From positions 1 to 64,000 of the forward strand of contig JAAYKO010000065.1 of the NCBI GenBank assembly GCA_012522345.1: DNA of 64,000 nt. Direction: 5' to 3'. Shown here piece after piece: positions 13,779 through 22,927 of this stretch (position 1 is the first letter of the stretch; each line of letters begins with the position of its first letter). The notes beneath the pieces were generated by a model. The model saw nothing but the letters and a program-made list of their open reading frames with translations. It did not search any database and was not told the DNA's origin. The translations under genes were made by a program, and so were the position numbers. Source of the stretch: Acholeplasmataceae bacterium (GTDB taxonomy: Bacteria; Bacillota_I; Bacilli_A; Acholeplasmatales; UBA5453).

Positions 13779-13804
13779 TAAATATCACCTCAATTGATAT
13801 TTAA
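13778..13804 (-). promoter_or_regulatory. Perfect inverted repeat enclosing a ribosome site
   Basis: TTAAATATCA at 13778-13787 and TGATATTTAA at 13795-13804 form a perfect 10-bp inverted repeat. In the minus-strand RNA the 7-nt loop ATTGAGG carries the ribosome site, and the start codon's A closes the stem. It could be an RNA hairpin controlling translation of the small helicase, or a DNA operator. Confidence 0.5.
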
Positions 13805-13812
13805 CAACTGAG

Positions 13813-15885
13813 CTACTTTTTTACTTTTTTTATAATTGGATGATCGCGTTTAAATATTTTTAAGCCAAAATCATGACCGAATGCAACCTTGACAACTTCA
13901 TCATCTAAAGCAACGACAACTCCAAAACCGTAATTTGGATGCTCAACACGATCGCCTAAACTCAAAGGCTCTAAATCTACCTGGCTTGTCTCTTCTATGA
14001 CTTCAATTTCTTCTTTTAAAGAACGCATTTCATTAATATATCTTGAAGGCATTAACCATTTAACTTCACCAAAACGGTAACGCTGTAGAGCGTGAGAGAG
14101 AATAAGTCTTTCTTTCGCTCTAGTAACCGCAACATAACAAATTCTTCTTTCTTCTTCTAAATCTATTGAGGAAAACATTGAAGCTTGGGCAGGAAAAATT
14201 GTTTCTTCTAATGCGACAACAAAGACAACCTTAAATTCTAAACCTTTAACTTGATGAACAGTCGCAAGTTTTACTGTATTTTCAGTATCATCAATATCGA
14301 GGTTTGTCTTTAAAGATAAATCATCTAAAACAGCTTCAATCGCTTGAAAAATATCGTCATTGTCTTCCAAAGAGTAAGCATAAAAAATCGCTTTTAATTC
14401 TTGAATGTTTTCAAGACGATCTTTAGATTCATGACCTTCAGAAATTAGCATTTGTTTATAGCCACTATAATCATTGACTAGATCAACTATTTTTGTTAAG
14501 TCGGTAGTTTTTTTGATTTCTGCTTCAATTAGATCAAGTGTGTGTTTAAAATTATTAAGGCTTGCTTTTTGCTGAGGACCTAAATCTGCATGCTCGATTG
14601 CGTCATATAAGCTTGTACTAAAAACATTGCTATAAGCTTCTAGTTTTCCAATCGTAACAGCCCCTATTTTTCTTCTAGGAGTGTTAACAATTCTTTTAAA
14701 AGAGATATTATCATGACGGTTTAAAACAACCCTTAAATATGCCAGAATATCTTTAACTTCTTTGCGCGAGAAAAAGGAAGTTCCGCCATAAACAACATAA
14801 GGAATTCGTTCTTTAATAAATGATTCTTCAAAGATTCTACTAATTGAATTACTGCGATATAAAACCGCAATATCGCTATAAGAGTAGCCACTAGAAACTA
14901 AAATTTCAATCGCTCTTGTTACAAAATAAGCTTCATCACGGTCAGTTTGCCGCGTTTCAAAAATTACTTCGCTTCCGCTTCCCAATTCGCTTTTTAGTTC
15001 TTTATCTGCTGTCCGTTCAACATTATAAGCAATAAGTTTGTTGGCCGCTTTCAAAATATTCATTGTCGACCGATAGTTTTGTTCAAGAATAATTATTTTA
15101 GGGTCAAATTCATCGATAAAAAGTTTTTGATTTTCATAGTTTGCGCCCCGAAAGGAGTAAATACTTTGGTCTGGGTCGCCAACTGTAAAGATATTTTTTG
15201 ATTTCCCAGCTAATAACTTAATTAATTGATATTGGTTTTTATTTGTATCTTGAAACTCGTCAATTAGTAAATATTGATAGCGATTATTATAGTGTTTTTT
15301 TACATCATCGCGCCTTTTTAACACTTCAATAGTTAAATTTATTAAATCATCAAAATCTAAAGAGTTGTTTTCTTCAAGATATTTATTATAGTTTTGCAAG
15401 ATTTGCATTTCGGGAAAATCTAAAAGATCTATTTGGTCATTTTTAAACATTGAAAAAATACTTTTAAGGCGATTCGAATTATAACGGTCGCTATCGTACT
15501 TCAATTGTTTAACTGTATCACGGATTATTTGTTTAGAATCGTCTTCATCTATAATTAAAAAACGGTGATTGAATAATCTGTCTAAGTTTTGAATTTCTCG
15601 TCTTAAAAACTGCGCACAAAAAGAATGAAATGTTGAGATATTTATTTCTTTAGCTTGCTCTCCGACTAAATTGATTACTCTTTGTTTCATTTCTGCTGCC
15701 GCTTTATTGGTAAATGTAACAGCGACTATTGAATCAGGGTCAACTCCACTATAAATCAAATAAGCAATTCGATAAGTAAGCGTTCTTGTTTTACCGCTTC
15801 CGGCTCCAGCGATAACTGCCACTGGTCCTTTGATTGCTTTAATTGCTTTTTCTTGAGTTTTATTAATGTTTGATAAATCCAACAT
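13813..15885 (-). CDS. pcrA: ATP-dependent DNA helicase PcrA/UvrD
   Basis: The essential Gram-positive 3'-5' helicase for repair and clearing of replication blocks. It is 690 residues with Walker A AGAGSGKT, DEFQDT, GDPDQSIYSFRGA, NYRST, HQVKGLEF and the final VAVTRAKERL. The C-terminal tail with YGFGVVVALDDEVVKVAF resembles the RNA-polymerase-interacting Tudor-like end of PcrA. It precedes the small helicase and ligA, matching the pcrA-ligA order of Bacillota. A terminator separates it from glnS upstream; I see no clear promoter in the short gap. Confidence 0.95.
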   Translation of the reverse strand: MLDLSNINKTQEKAIKAIKGPVAVIAGAGSGKTRTLTYRIAYLIYSGVDPDSIVAVTFTNKAAAEMKQRVINLVGEQAKEINISTFHSFCAQFLRREIQNLDRLFNHRFLIIDEDDSKQIIRDTVKQLKYDSDRYNSNRLKSIFSMFKNDQIDLLDFPEMQILQNYNKYLEENNSLDFDDLINLTIEVLKRRDDVKKHYNNRYQYLLIDEFQDTNKNQYQLIKLLAGKSKNIFTVGDPDQSIYSFRGANYENQKLFIDEFDPKIIILEQNYRSTMNILKAANKLIAYNVERTADKELKSELGSGSEVIFETRQTDRDEAYFVTRAIEILVSSGYSYSDIAVLYRSNSISRIFEESFIKERIPYVVYGGTSFFSRKEVKDILAYLRVVLNRHDNISFKRIVNTPRRKIGAVTIGKLEAYSNVFSTSLYDAIEHADLGPQQKASLNNFKHTLDLIEAEIKKTTDLTKIVDLVNDYSGYKQMLISEGHESKDRLENIQELKAIFYAYSLEDNDDIFQAIEAVLDDLSLKTNLDIDDTENTVKLATVHQVKGLEFKVVFVVALEETIFPAQASMFSSIDLEEERRICYVAVTRAKERLILSHALQRYRFGEVKWLMPSRYINEMRSLKEEIEVIEETSQVDLEPLSLGDRVEHPNYGFGVVVALDDEVVKVAFGHDFGLKIFKRDHPIIKKVKK

Positions 15886-15900
15886 ATCTGCTCCTAAACA

Positions 15901-15922
15901 AAAAGGGAATGCTCCCTTTTAT
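15901..15922 (-). terminator. Terminator after glnS
   Basis: The stem AAAAGGGA (15901-15908) with TCCCTTTT (15913-15920) and loop ATGC lies 5 nt beyond the glnS stop codon. On the minus strand it is an A/T-flanked intrinsic terminator. Confidence 0.7.
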
Positions 15923-15926
15923 TAAA

Positions 15927-17543
15927 TTATTTGTATGAACTTCTAAGTTCAACAATTCGATTAAGAACTCTTTTCTCGGTTTTATTATCTTGAATAAAAT
16001 AGCCGATTCGCATTAATTGAACTGCCTCTTTAATCCCTTCAAATGCTTTTTCAACAAAACCTTCTTCAACAAGCCAAGAATTTGGATTAAGTCGCTCTAA
16101 AAATGGTTCTTCACCATCAAAAACTAGCGGCCCAAAAAGATTAAATCTAACTTTTAAGGCTGTTGTGGCCTCAACATATGAAATTGTGCCATTGGGCCTT
16201 CTAGCTGTAAATCCGGTACCACTTTTTGTCTCTTTATCATAGGTAACTAAAATTTCTTTAACTTCACCTTTTTGGTCATAAACCACCTCATGACAGTGAA
16301 TAAAATAAGCGTTAAATAGTCTTACCTCTAAGCCTTTAGAAAGTCTTTTCCAACGTTTGTTTGGTTTTTCAACTAAAAAATCATCGCGGTCAATATAAAG
16401 GTGTCGCGAAAAATAAAGTGTTTTAAAGCCTTTTGATTCATCTTGGGGATCAAGGAGAGTTTGAATTTTTTCGACTTCGCCTTCCGGATAATTTGTTACA
16501 GTTACCTTAAGTGGTTTTATCACAGCCATAATTTTAGCTGTTTTGGTTTGCAAATCATCTCTGAGATAAGCTTCTAGCATTTCCCTTGAGACTGTTGAGT
16601 TGTTTTTTGAAAGACCCGTTGCTAAAATAAATTCTTTAATCGCTTCGGGAGAGTAGCCTCTTCTTCGAAGTCCAGACAGGGTGGGCATTCGCGGATCATC
16701 CCAACCAGTCACTTTTTCGCGTTCCACTAGCTGCCTTAAATACCTTTTGCTCATTACAGTATTTTCAATATTTAATCTTCCAAATTCGATTTGGCGTGGA
16801 ACATTTGGCATTTGGGTCTCTTTAACAACCCAATCATAAAGTGGCCGATGGTCTTCAAACTCTAAACTACAAAGCGAGTGAGTTATTCCTTCAATAGCAT
16901 CCTCAAGTGGATGTGCATAATCATAAAGCGGATAAATACACCATTCGCTACCGGTTCTATAATGCGGTTCATAAGAAATCCGGTAAATAACTGGATCGCG
17001 CATATTCATGTTAGGACTTGCCATATCTATTTTAGCGCGCAAAACTTTCTCGCCTACTTTATAAAGTCCTTTTTTCATATTATCAAAAAGAGTTAAGTTT
17101 TCTTCAACACTCCGATTGCGATAAGGTGAATGTTTACCCGGTTCAGTTAAACTACCTCTTGTTAAAGAGATTTCCTCAGCGGTTTGATCATCGACATAAG
17201 CGAGACCGCGCTGTATTAGTAAGATTGCTCTTTGATACATCTCTTGGAAATAATCGCTTGCGTAAAAAATCTTTTCCGGAACAAACCCCAGCCAGTGAAT
17301 ATCTTCAATTATTGAATTGACATATTTAATATCTTCTTGTTCAGGGTTTGTATCATCAAAACGTAGATATGTCGTTCCACCAAACACTTTAGCTAACTCA
17401 AAATTTATCGTCAAAGCTCGGGCATGACCGATATGAAGATAACCGTTAGGCTCTGGCGGAAATCTTGTAATAATTTTAGTGTGTTTCCCTGACTCTAAGT
17501 CTGCGGCCATAATCGTTTTAATAAAATTCGAATGCTCTTTCAT
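15927..17543 (-). CDS. glnS: Glutaminyl-tRNA synthetase
   Basis: Charges tRNA-Gln directly with glutamine. It is about 538 residues, of ordinary bacterial GlnRS length, without an extra C-terminal YqeY domain. The class I signature PPEPNGYLHIGHA near residues 29-41, the acceptor-domain pattern FDDTNPEQED and the KMSKS-type VMSKRYL near 265 identify GlnRS rather than GluRS. I start at the ATG at 17543; an upstream TTG is part of the same ribosome-site region (AGGTGA). Many relatives lack GlnRS and use GatCAB amidation instead, so this gene may have been acquired. It has its own terminator. Confidence 0.93.
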   Translation of the reverse strand: MKEHSNFIKTIMAADLESGKHTKIITRFPPEPNGYLHIGHARALTINFELAKVFGGTTYLRFDDTNPEQEDIKYVNSIIEDIHWLGFVPEKIFYASDYFQEMYQRAILLIQRGLAYVDDQTAEEISLTRGSLTEPGKHSPYRNRSVEENLTLFDNMKKGLYKVGEKVLRAKIDMASPNMNMRDPVIYRISYEPHYRTGSEWCIYPLYDYAHPLEDAIEGITHSLCSLEFEDHRPLYDWVVKETQMPNVPRQIEFGRLNIENTVMSKRYLRQLVEREKVTGWDDPRMPTLSGLRRRGYSPEAIKEFILATGLSKNNSTVSREMLEAYLRDDLQTKTAKIMAVIKPLKVTVTNYPEGEVEKIQTLLDPQDESKGFKTLYFSRHLYIDRDDFLVEKPNKRWKRLSKGLEVRLFNAYFIHCHEVVYDQKGEVKEILVTYDKETKSGTGFTARRPNGTISYVEATTALKVRFNLFGPLVFDGEEPFLERLNPNSWLVEEGFVEKAFEGIKEAVQLMRIGYFIQDNKTEKRVLNRIVELRSSYK

Positions 17544-17563
17544 CAAATCACCTACTATGTAGT

Positions 17564-17569
17564 ATTATA
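17564..17569 (-). promoter_or_regulatory. Probable -10 of glnS
   Basis: The complement reads TATAAT about 20 nt before the glnS start. There is no TGn extension and no clear -35. No T-box leader is visible. Confidence 0.4.
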
Positions 17570-17631
17570 TCTTAAAATTGAATGTTTTTCATCTGTTTTC
17601 ATGTCATTAACAAGATTATTTTTTTAAATTT

Positions 17632-17663
17632 GCGAAAAAAAAAGCACGATTCGAAAATCGCGC
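17632..17663 (-). terminator. Terminator of the mal operon
   Basis: The minus-strand RNA has stem GCGCGATT/AATCGTGC (one G-U pair) around a TTCG tetraloop, followed by nine T residues. It lies 18 nt after the malG stop codon. Confidence 0.9.
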
Positions 17664-17681
17664 CTTAATGATAGTTTAATT

Positions 17682-19058
17682 TTAACCTTTGGTTGCTCCT
17701 GCAGTTATTCCTTCAATTAAGAACTTTTGGAAGGCAACATATAAAACAGTAATCGGCAATCCTACAATAATCGCTCCAGCTGCGAAGGCAGAATAGTTCA
17801 TGTAGTAATTATCAGATACCATTCTAAATAGTCCAATTGCAAGTGTCCAAAGTTTGGTTGGTTCTTCAATCGATGGCGGTGGGTTACCAAGTAAGTATCC
17901 CGGCAACATATAATCCATCCACGGAGCCATAAACAGACTAACCGCTACGAATGTAATAATCGGCACTGAAAGAGGCAAAATAATTCTAAAGAAAATTTGC
18001 AGTTTATTAGCGCCATCAATTTCTGCAGATTCATCAAGGTCTTTCGGAATTTGCGATAAAAATCCTTTAATTAACCATAGGTTACCTGGAATCGCTCCCC
18101 CAATATATAAAATCGAAAGTGCGTTTGGCTTATTGAGTAAACCAAATGTTTCAAACAAAACATACATTGCAAGCAAGCCTAAGAAAGTTGGGAATGATTG
18201 TAATACTAACAAACCCAATAAACTGCTTTTCTTGCCTTTAAAGGAATATCTCGCATAGACATAAGCAGCTCCAGTAACGATTAAAGTTCCAAATATCATA
18301 TTAATTAATGCGATAATAAAGGTGTTTTTATACCATATTGCAAAATGAGTTTCTTGGAATAAATATCTATATGAATTAAGGCTTGGCGCAGTTGGCCAAA
18401 TTGTTTTTGGAATCTCAGATTGATAACGTGGATCAAGTGAGAGGCCAATCATATAAACAACTGGAATTAAAACTATTACAACAAGAAGCGTAATCTCAGC
18501 ATAAATTAAAAATCTTGAGAGGACATTGCGGGGACTAAAAGTTCTTTTTAAAACTCCTTTCGGCAATTGACGAAGTGGCTTTTTTCTACTGTAATAAACA
18601 AACCCGAAAACAGGGATTAAACCAATTATTCCTGGTTTTATACCTTCATAGCCTCTTTTAGCAGCATAATCAACTACCAATCCTTGATGGAGTAAAACTA
18701 AAACAATCCCAAAATAGGTTATTAATAATGTACTTAAGAAGTGGTTTGAAATTGAAACGTAGAAAATCACACTTATTGGCACAACCACTATAACTGCTAA
18801 GATGACGATAATAGTATAAGTTAAAATGGTCGCGATTAGTTGTCTTGGATAAAAACTCGTTATCAGTTTCACTTTTACAGTAACATCTTTAATTGTTGGT
18901 TTTTTATAGTAGTAGATAAAGCTGAAGACTGGAACTAGTCCCATCAATCTAACTTTTATTCCTTCATACCCTTTTTGGTTAGCATAATTGCAAACTAAAG
19001 ATGAATGGATCAACAGTAACCAAACTACTCCAACTGCAATAAGAAAATAAATAAACAT
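17682..19058 (-). CDS. malG: Maltodextrin-type ABC transporter permease (MalG), N-terminally extended
   Basis: The inner-membrane permease partner of MalF for alpha-glucan import. It is 458 residues; typical MalG proteins are about 280. The C-terminal part (about 180-458) is a normal MalG with the ATPase-docking EAA loop ESAEIDGANKLQIFFRI. The first 180 residues are extra: two copies of a membrane module with the motif YAxxKGYEGIK...GLxPVFxFxYY near residues 25-51 and 131-156, a period of 106 residues, each followed by a hydrophobic segment. The function of this extension is unknown; it may anchor or couple to a partner. It follows malF by 3 nt. No MalK-type ATPase is in the window. Confidence 0.88.
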   Translation of the reverse strand: MFIYFLIAVGVVWLLLIHSSLVCNYANQKGYEGIKVRLMGLVPVFSFIYYYKKPTIKDVTVKVKLITSFYPRQLIATILTYTIIVILAVIVVVPISVIFYVSISNHFLSTLLITYFGIVLVLLHQGLVVDYAAKRGYEGIKPGIIGLIPVFGFVYYSRKKPLRQLPKGVLKRTFSPRNVLSRFLIYAEITLLVVIVLIPVVYMIGLSLDPRYQSEIPKTIWPTAPSLNSYRYLFQETHFAIWYKNTFIIALINMIFGTLIVTGAAYVYARYSFKGKKSSLLGLLVLQSFPTFLGLLAMYVLFETFGLLNKPNALSILYIGGAIPGNLWLIKGFLSQIPKDLDESAEIDGANKLQIFFRIILPLSVPIITFVAVSLFMAPWMDYMLPGYLLGNPPPSIEEPTKLWTLAIGLFRMVSDNYYMNYSAFAAGAIIVGLPITVLYVAFQKFLIEGITAGATKG

Positions 19059-19061
19059 AGT

Positions 19062-21485
19062 TTAGTCCTCCTGAAATGCTCTTGTTCGTGAGAGGTTCCA
19101 CGCTGTAAGCGAACCAACAAGCAAGAATATTAATATCGAAAACACCGAAGCCATGTTATAGATTTGGTGATCAACTGTTAGTGAATACATCCAAGAAATT
19201 AAAATATCGGTATCACCGGCAAAACCCCTCGAGGCATCGCCAGCCCCTACACCGCCTTGGGTAATAAAATAAATTACTCCAAAATTATTAAAGTTTCCCG
19301 AAAATGTCATAATTAAAATTGGCGCAGTTGAATAAAGCACCATCGGTACTGTAACAAATCTAATCTTTTGTAAGCCTGTCGCTCCATCAATCTCAGCAGC
19401 TTCATAAAGCGTTTTATCAATCGAGGTCATCACAGAGCTCATTAAAGCCATAAAATAAGGGAAGCCAAGCCAAATATTGATAATGATTAAGCTGGCCCTT
19501 ACAAAGTTAGGATTAAATGCGTTGTTCAACCAATTAATGTTGGTGTGGCCTAAATAAAACACTTTTCGCCAACCACTAACTTCTCCCGGCCCAACGCCTA
19601 AAATGCCCAAATTCATAAACACTTTATAAAGTCCGATTTGTTCAAGTATTTGGTTAACCCAACCTGTTTCATTAAACATAACTCTAAAGACCATTTGGCT
19701 TAAAATTGCTGGAACAGCCCACGGTAAAATTAAAATTGAACGCCACAATTTACGGAAAACAACTTTTTCACTATTTAAAATTAAGGCTTGAATAAAACCG
19801 CCAAAAAAGACAGTCGCGGTTGAGCCCACAGCCCAAACAATTGTCCAAGTTAAAACCCGCCAAAAAGCTTTTCCAAAGGAATCGCCTAAACCACTAGACC
19901 AATCAAAAAGACGGAAAAAGTTTCGTAAACCAACCCAATGGACTCGTGCAATAGCGTCTCCTTCGCCACCCATACTTGTAAAAGCGATAATAAAACCGAA
20001 AATAATTGGCATTATCGAAATAAACGCTAAAACAAATATTGCAGGTGATAAGATTATATATTCAAATGAACTTTCCCAAAGATTTTTAAAATATTCCTTG
20101 CCCTCTAGTACTTCTTCTTTTTTGCGTCTCTTTTCAGAGACTTTGTAAGCATCAGTAATGCTCCATCCCATAAAGAAGAAAAAGAAGACAGACAACATTA
20201 CAAAAATCAAACCTTGCAGGAGGAGTGTTTTTGTAATATGGCCTTCAACAGTTATCGCACGGCCCTCAATAATGTCTCTTAGGCTATGAACACTGCTGCC
20301 ATCACTATTTCCAATAAGAGCGTTTGCTAAAGTTAATCGGTGTTGGTTAAATTCACCGTTGTCAGCTTCTCCTAAAGTAATTACAGCCCAATAGCCACGA
20401 ATAAACATTCCTGCTTTATCATAGAAAAAATTATCATAACTTTTAACAAACTTTTCTTTTTGTTCTTGATTTATTTCAAAATAAACTTTCAACATCAGAC
20501 GGTTATAATCCGAGTTGTGGACAGTAACACTAGCTTTTTGATAGTGTCTTTTCATCGCATATCTAAACACATCCGTAAAAGCTGTTGGCTTGTATTGACT
20601 AACCTCTGGGTCAAAAAAATCATAAAATTGATTATTATTTAAATAAACATTATTACCCACTATTTTCACTTCTAAAACATCAACTAACTCTGTCACAATT
20701 TCTTTTGTTGAAAGATTGAGATAAATCGTTTTACTATCTTCTTTCATCTCCAAGAAAAATTGGTCAGTTTGATCTTTAAAAAGTGAACCTGTTTTATTAA
20801 TTCTAACCAAGCCAAAATCTGCATAATTTTGATTGACTTTTAATTCAATAATATTTTCTTCATTGCGCTCCCCTGTTAAAATATCAACTTCAATAAAATG
20901 AATTATTTCCTTATCTTTCGTTTGGGTGCGAGTATAATAAATGTCTCCTTCATCGCGATAAACGGTCTCGCTCAAAGAATATTTGTCGCTTGAGCCTAAA
21001 GCCAAAAAATCAGTTGATAAATACTTGTCACCTGTTAGTAAATTAGTGTATGTCGGTTCATTATTTTCTTTTAAGTCGCTTGCCAAAAAACTAATAAACT
21101 CTGCTTCAGTAAGTGTCCTAATAGCTTGTGATCTAACACTTTTATTAGTCCAATCAATGTCTTCAACATTGCCAAAAATTTGCCTGAATTCACTATTTTT
21201 TAATGCTTGTGTTTTAATAAACTGTTCAAAAGGCTCATATGCCGCTTCTTCTAAATACCATTCGCCAAAAACATTATGGACCCAAATATCACCATAATCT
21301 TGACCTTGAATTTTATCATAAGCGTGCATTTTTTTACCATAATTGGATGTTCCGAGTTCAATCCCAATCAAACCCGCAAATAAGGCTAAAAATATAAGTC
21401 CTTTAACCCATTGTTTATTTAAAAATTGACCTAATCCCCAAATAATTGCGGAAGCTAGCCCCTTTAAATAGCTAACTATTTTCAA
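19062..21485 (-). CDS. malF: Maltodextrin-type ABC transporter permease (MalF) with large external domain
   Basis: About 807 residues from a TTG start at 21485. The start is chosen because AGGAGG lies 6 nt upstream and a hairpin occupies the longer reading frame. The first helix sits in a segment resembling GLGQ-type N-termini (GLGQFLNKQWVKG). Then comes an external region of roughly 370 residues (about 46-418), a second helix near 421-443, and a C-terminal permease domain with the EAA loop YEAAEIDGATGLQKIRF. Its external loop is about twice that of E. coli MalF. The domain may contact the binding protein or glucan, but this is inference. Confidence 0.88.
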   Translation of the reverse strand: MKIVSYLKGLASAIIWGLGQFLNKQWVKGLIFLALFAGLIGIELGTSNYGKKMHAYDKIQGQDYGDIWVHNVFGEWYLEEAAYEPFEQFIKTQALKNSEFRQIFGNVEDIDWTNKSVRSQAIRTLTEAEFISFLASDLKENNEPTYTNLLTGDKYLSTDFLALGSSDKYSLSETVYRDEGDIYYTRTQTKDKEIIHFIEVDILTGERNEENIIELKVNQNYADFGLVRINKTGSLFKDQTDQFFLEMKEDSKTIYLNLSTKEIVTELVDVLEVKIVGNNVYLNNNQFYDFFDPEVSQYKPTAFTDVFRYAMKRHYQKASVTVHNSDYNRLMLKVYFEINQEQKEKFVKSYDNFFYDKAGMFIRGYWAVITLGEADNGEFNQHRLTLANALIGNSDGSSVHSLRDIIEGRAITVEGHITKTLLLQGLIFVMLSVFFFFFMGWSITDAYKVSEKRRKKEEVLEGKEYFKNLWESSFEYIILSPAIFVLAFISIMPIIFGFIIAFTSMGGEGDAIARVHWVGLRNFFRLFDWSSGLGDSFGKAFWRVLTWTIVWAVGSTATVFFGGFIQALILNSEKVVFRKLWRSILILPWAVPAILSQMVFRVMFNETGWVNQILEQIGLYKVFMNLGILGVGPGEVSGWRKVFYLGHTNINWLNNAFNPNFVRASLIIINIWLGFPYFMALMSSVMTSIDKTLYEAAEIDGATGLQKIRFVTVPMVLYSTAPILIMTFSGNFNNFGVIYFITQGGVGAGDASRGFAGDTDILISWMYSLTVDHQIYNMASVFSILIFLLVGSLTAWNLSRTRAFQED

Positions 21486-21509
21486 ATTATGCCTCCTGGA
21501 TATAAATGA

Positions 21510-21541
21510 GATGAGTGGCAACAGTATTGCCACCACTCATC
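21510..21541 (-). promoter_or_regulatory. malE-malF intergenic hairpin
   Basis: GATGAGTGG (21510-21518) plus CAA pairs with TTG and CCACTCATC (21533-21541), leaving a 3-nt bulge. There is no strong T-run afterwards, so it is a poor terminator. It more likely protects or processes the 3' end of malE mRNA, giving more binding protein than permease. Confidence 0.65.
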
Positions 21542-21563
21542 ACACTTAATTTTTAAAATTACT

Positions 21564-22913
21564 TTACTCTTTTAAGCCTAATAGCGTTCGGTAATTTTGT
21601 TCTGCTTCTGTTGCAGCATCTTCTGGACTTTTCCCTTCATTCCAAACAGCTTTAATCATTGCTTCGCCTGGACCCCAGTAGCTCGCTACTTCAGGGATGG
21701 TAGGCATTGGAATTGAGGTCTCTAATTGAGCAGACATCGCCATTAATGCTTCATCATCGGTGACGCCTTCAACTCCAGCAAGAAGTTCAGATTTTAACGC
21801 AGGTAGCTTATATTTTAAGTCATATTGGAGCTTCATCGCAACATCACTTAATAAAAATTCAACCCATTTAATCGCTGCATCTTGGTTTTTAGAATACTTA
21901 TAAACCGCAACCATCTGGGCACCAGCAAATGTTTTTGTTGGTTGACCATTAAGTGTTGGCATTTGCGCAATTCCAAAGTCAATCTCAGCTTCATCACGAT
22001 ACTGTTCAATATTCCACGGTCCAGCAATTACATAGGGAATTCGCTTACTGATAAAGTGAGTCGCTCCTACTGAATCATGGTTACCAGTACCTGTTACTAA
22101 TGGTTTAAGTTCCTCTTGGAAAAATGTTAGTGTATCAATCGCATTTACAAAGCCAACTGCTTCTGGATTATTTAACTCTTCCCCAAATGGATAAAATCCT
22201 AAGGCACTATAAAACGGTTGCATAAAGTAACTATCTGCCCAATGACTTGAAGTTGCTAAATAGTATCTGCCTGCTTCGCCATTTGTTCGGGTATCTGTTT
22301 CAGAGACCTTTTGGTTTTTCCAAACTTCTGCTTCTTCTAAAATTTGTTCAAACGTTTCTGCTGGCTCATCAATTAATTCTTTATTGTAGTAAAGACCAAT
22401 TGACTCAATACTAATTGGAACTGCAAACAGTGTTGGAACTGCACCAGGATCATTTGGATCAAATGATTTATTCGCTGGATTATAATGCATTGTTGCAATT
22501 TGAGCACCGAGACTGTGAGATCTCTCATTGATTAAAGTTCTAGTTGATTCCGGAAGCGATAAAACAAGGTCTTCTAAAATAGCAGGCGCTAAATGGTCAT
22601 GCGGGAACATGAAGACATCCGCACCGTGACCTGAAGGACCAAATACTTTTAATTTTTCTCTTGAATCAACCGTTCCCATATGTCTAAATTGAACAACGAT
22701 ATCAGGATGTATCTTATTAAATTCAGAAATTAACGCTCTTTGATAATCGCCTTTTTCATCATCCATCCAAACAACGATTGTTTCTTTACGGCCATAAAGT
22801 TCACTAAAGTCAACTAGTTCGCCTTCATTTTTTTGTTCATCATCACAGGCAACTAAGAAAACTGCCACAAAAATAAACACCAATCCAATTAATACTTTTC
22901 TAATGTTTTTCAT
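21564..22913 (-). CDS. malE: Maltodextrin-binding lipoprotein (MalE-like)
   Basis: The extracellular solute-binding protein that feeds MalFG. It is 449 residues with a lipoprotein signal peptide ending in the lipobox FLVAC, so it should be diacylated by Lgt and held in the membrane. The body follows the family 1 sugar-binding fold (HPDIVVQFRH, LYYNKELIDEP, YVIAGPWNIEQY). Substrate assignment to maltodextrins rests on the neighbouring amylase and glucan-binding protein. It starts 14 nt after the CBM41-like gene with site AAAGGAGG. A hairpin separates it from malF. Confidence 0.92.
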   Translation of the reverse strand: MKNIRKVLIGLVFIFVAVFLVACDDEQKNEGELVDFSELYGRKETIVVWMDDEKGDYQRALISEFNKIHPDIVVQFRHMGTVDSREKLKVFGPSGHGADVFMFPHDHLAPAILEDLVLSLPESTRTLINERSHSLGAQIATMHYNPANKSFDPNDPGAVPTLFAVPISIESIGLYYNKELIDEPAETFEQILEEAEVWKNQKVSETDTRTNGEAGRYYLATSSHWADSYFMQPFYSALGFYPFGEELNNPEAVGFVNAIDTLTFFQEELKPLVTGTGNHDSVGATHFISKRIPYVIAGPWNIEQYRDEAEIDFGIAQMPTLNGQPTKTFAGAQMVAVYKYSKNQDAAIKWVEFLLSDVAMKLQYDLKYKLPALKSELLAGVEGVTDDEALMAMSAQLETSIPMPTIPEVASYWGPGEAMIKAVWNEGKSPEDAATEAEQNYRTLLGLKE

Positions 22914-22927
22914 TTTAGCTGCCTCCT

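Noticed and set aside
17544-17681. T-box leader upstream of glnS, and likewise before lysS (47759-47818)
   Set aside because: Both gaps are too short and lack the conserved T-box sequence; only promoters and terminators are visible.
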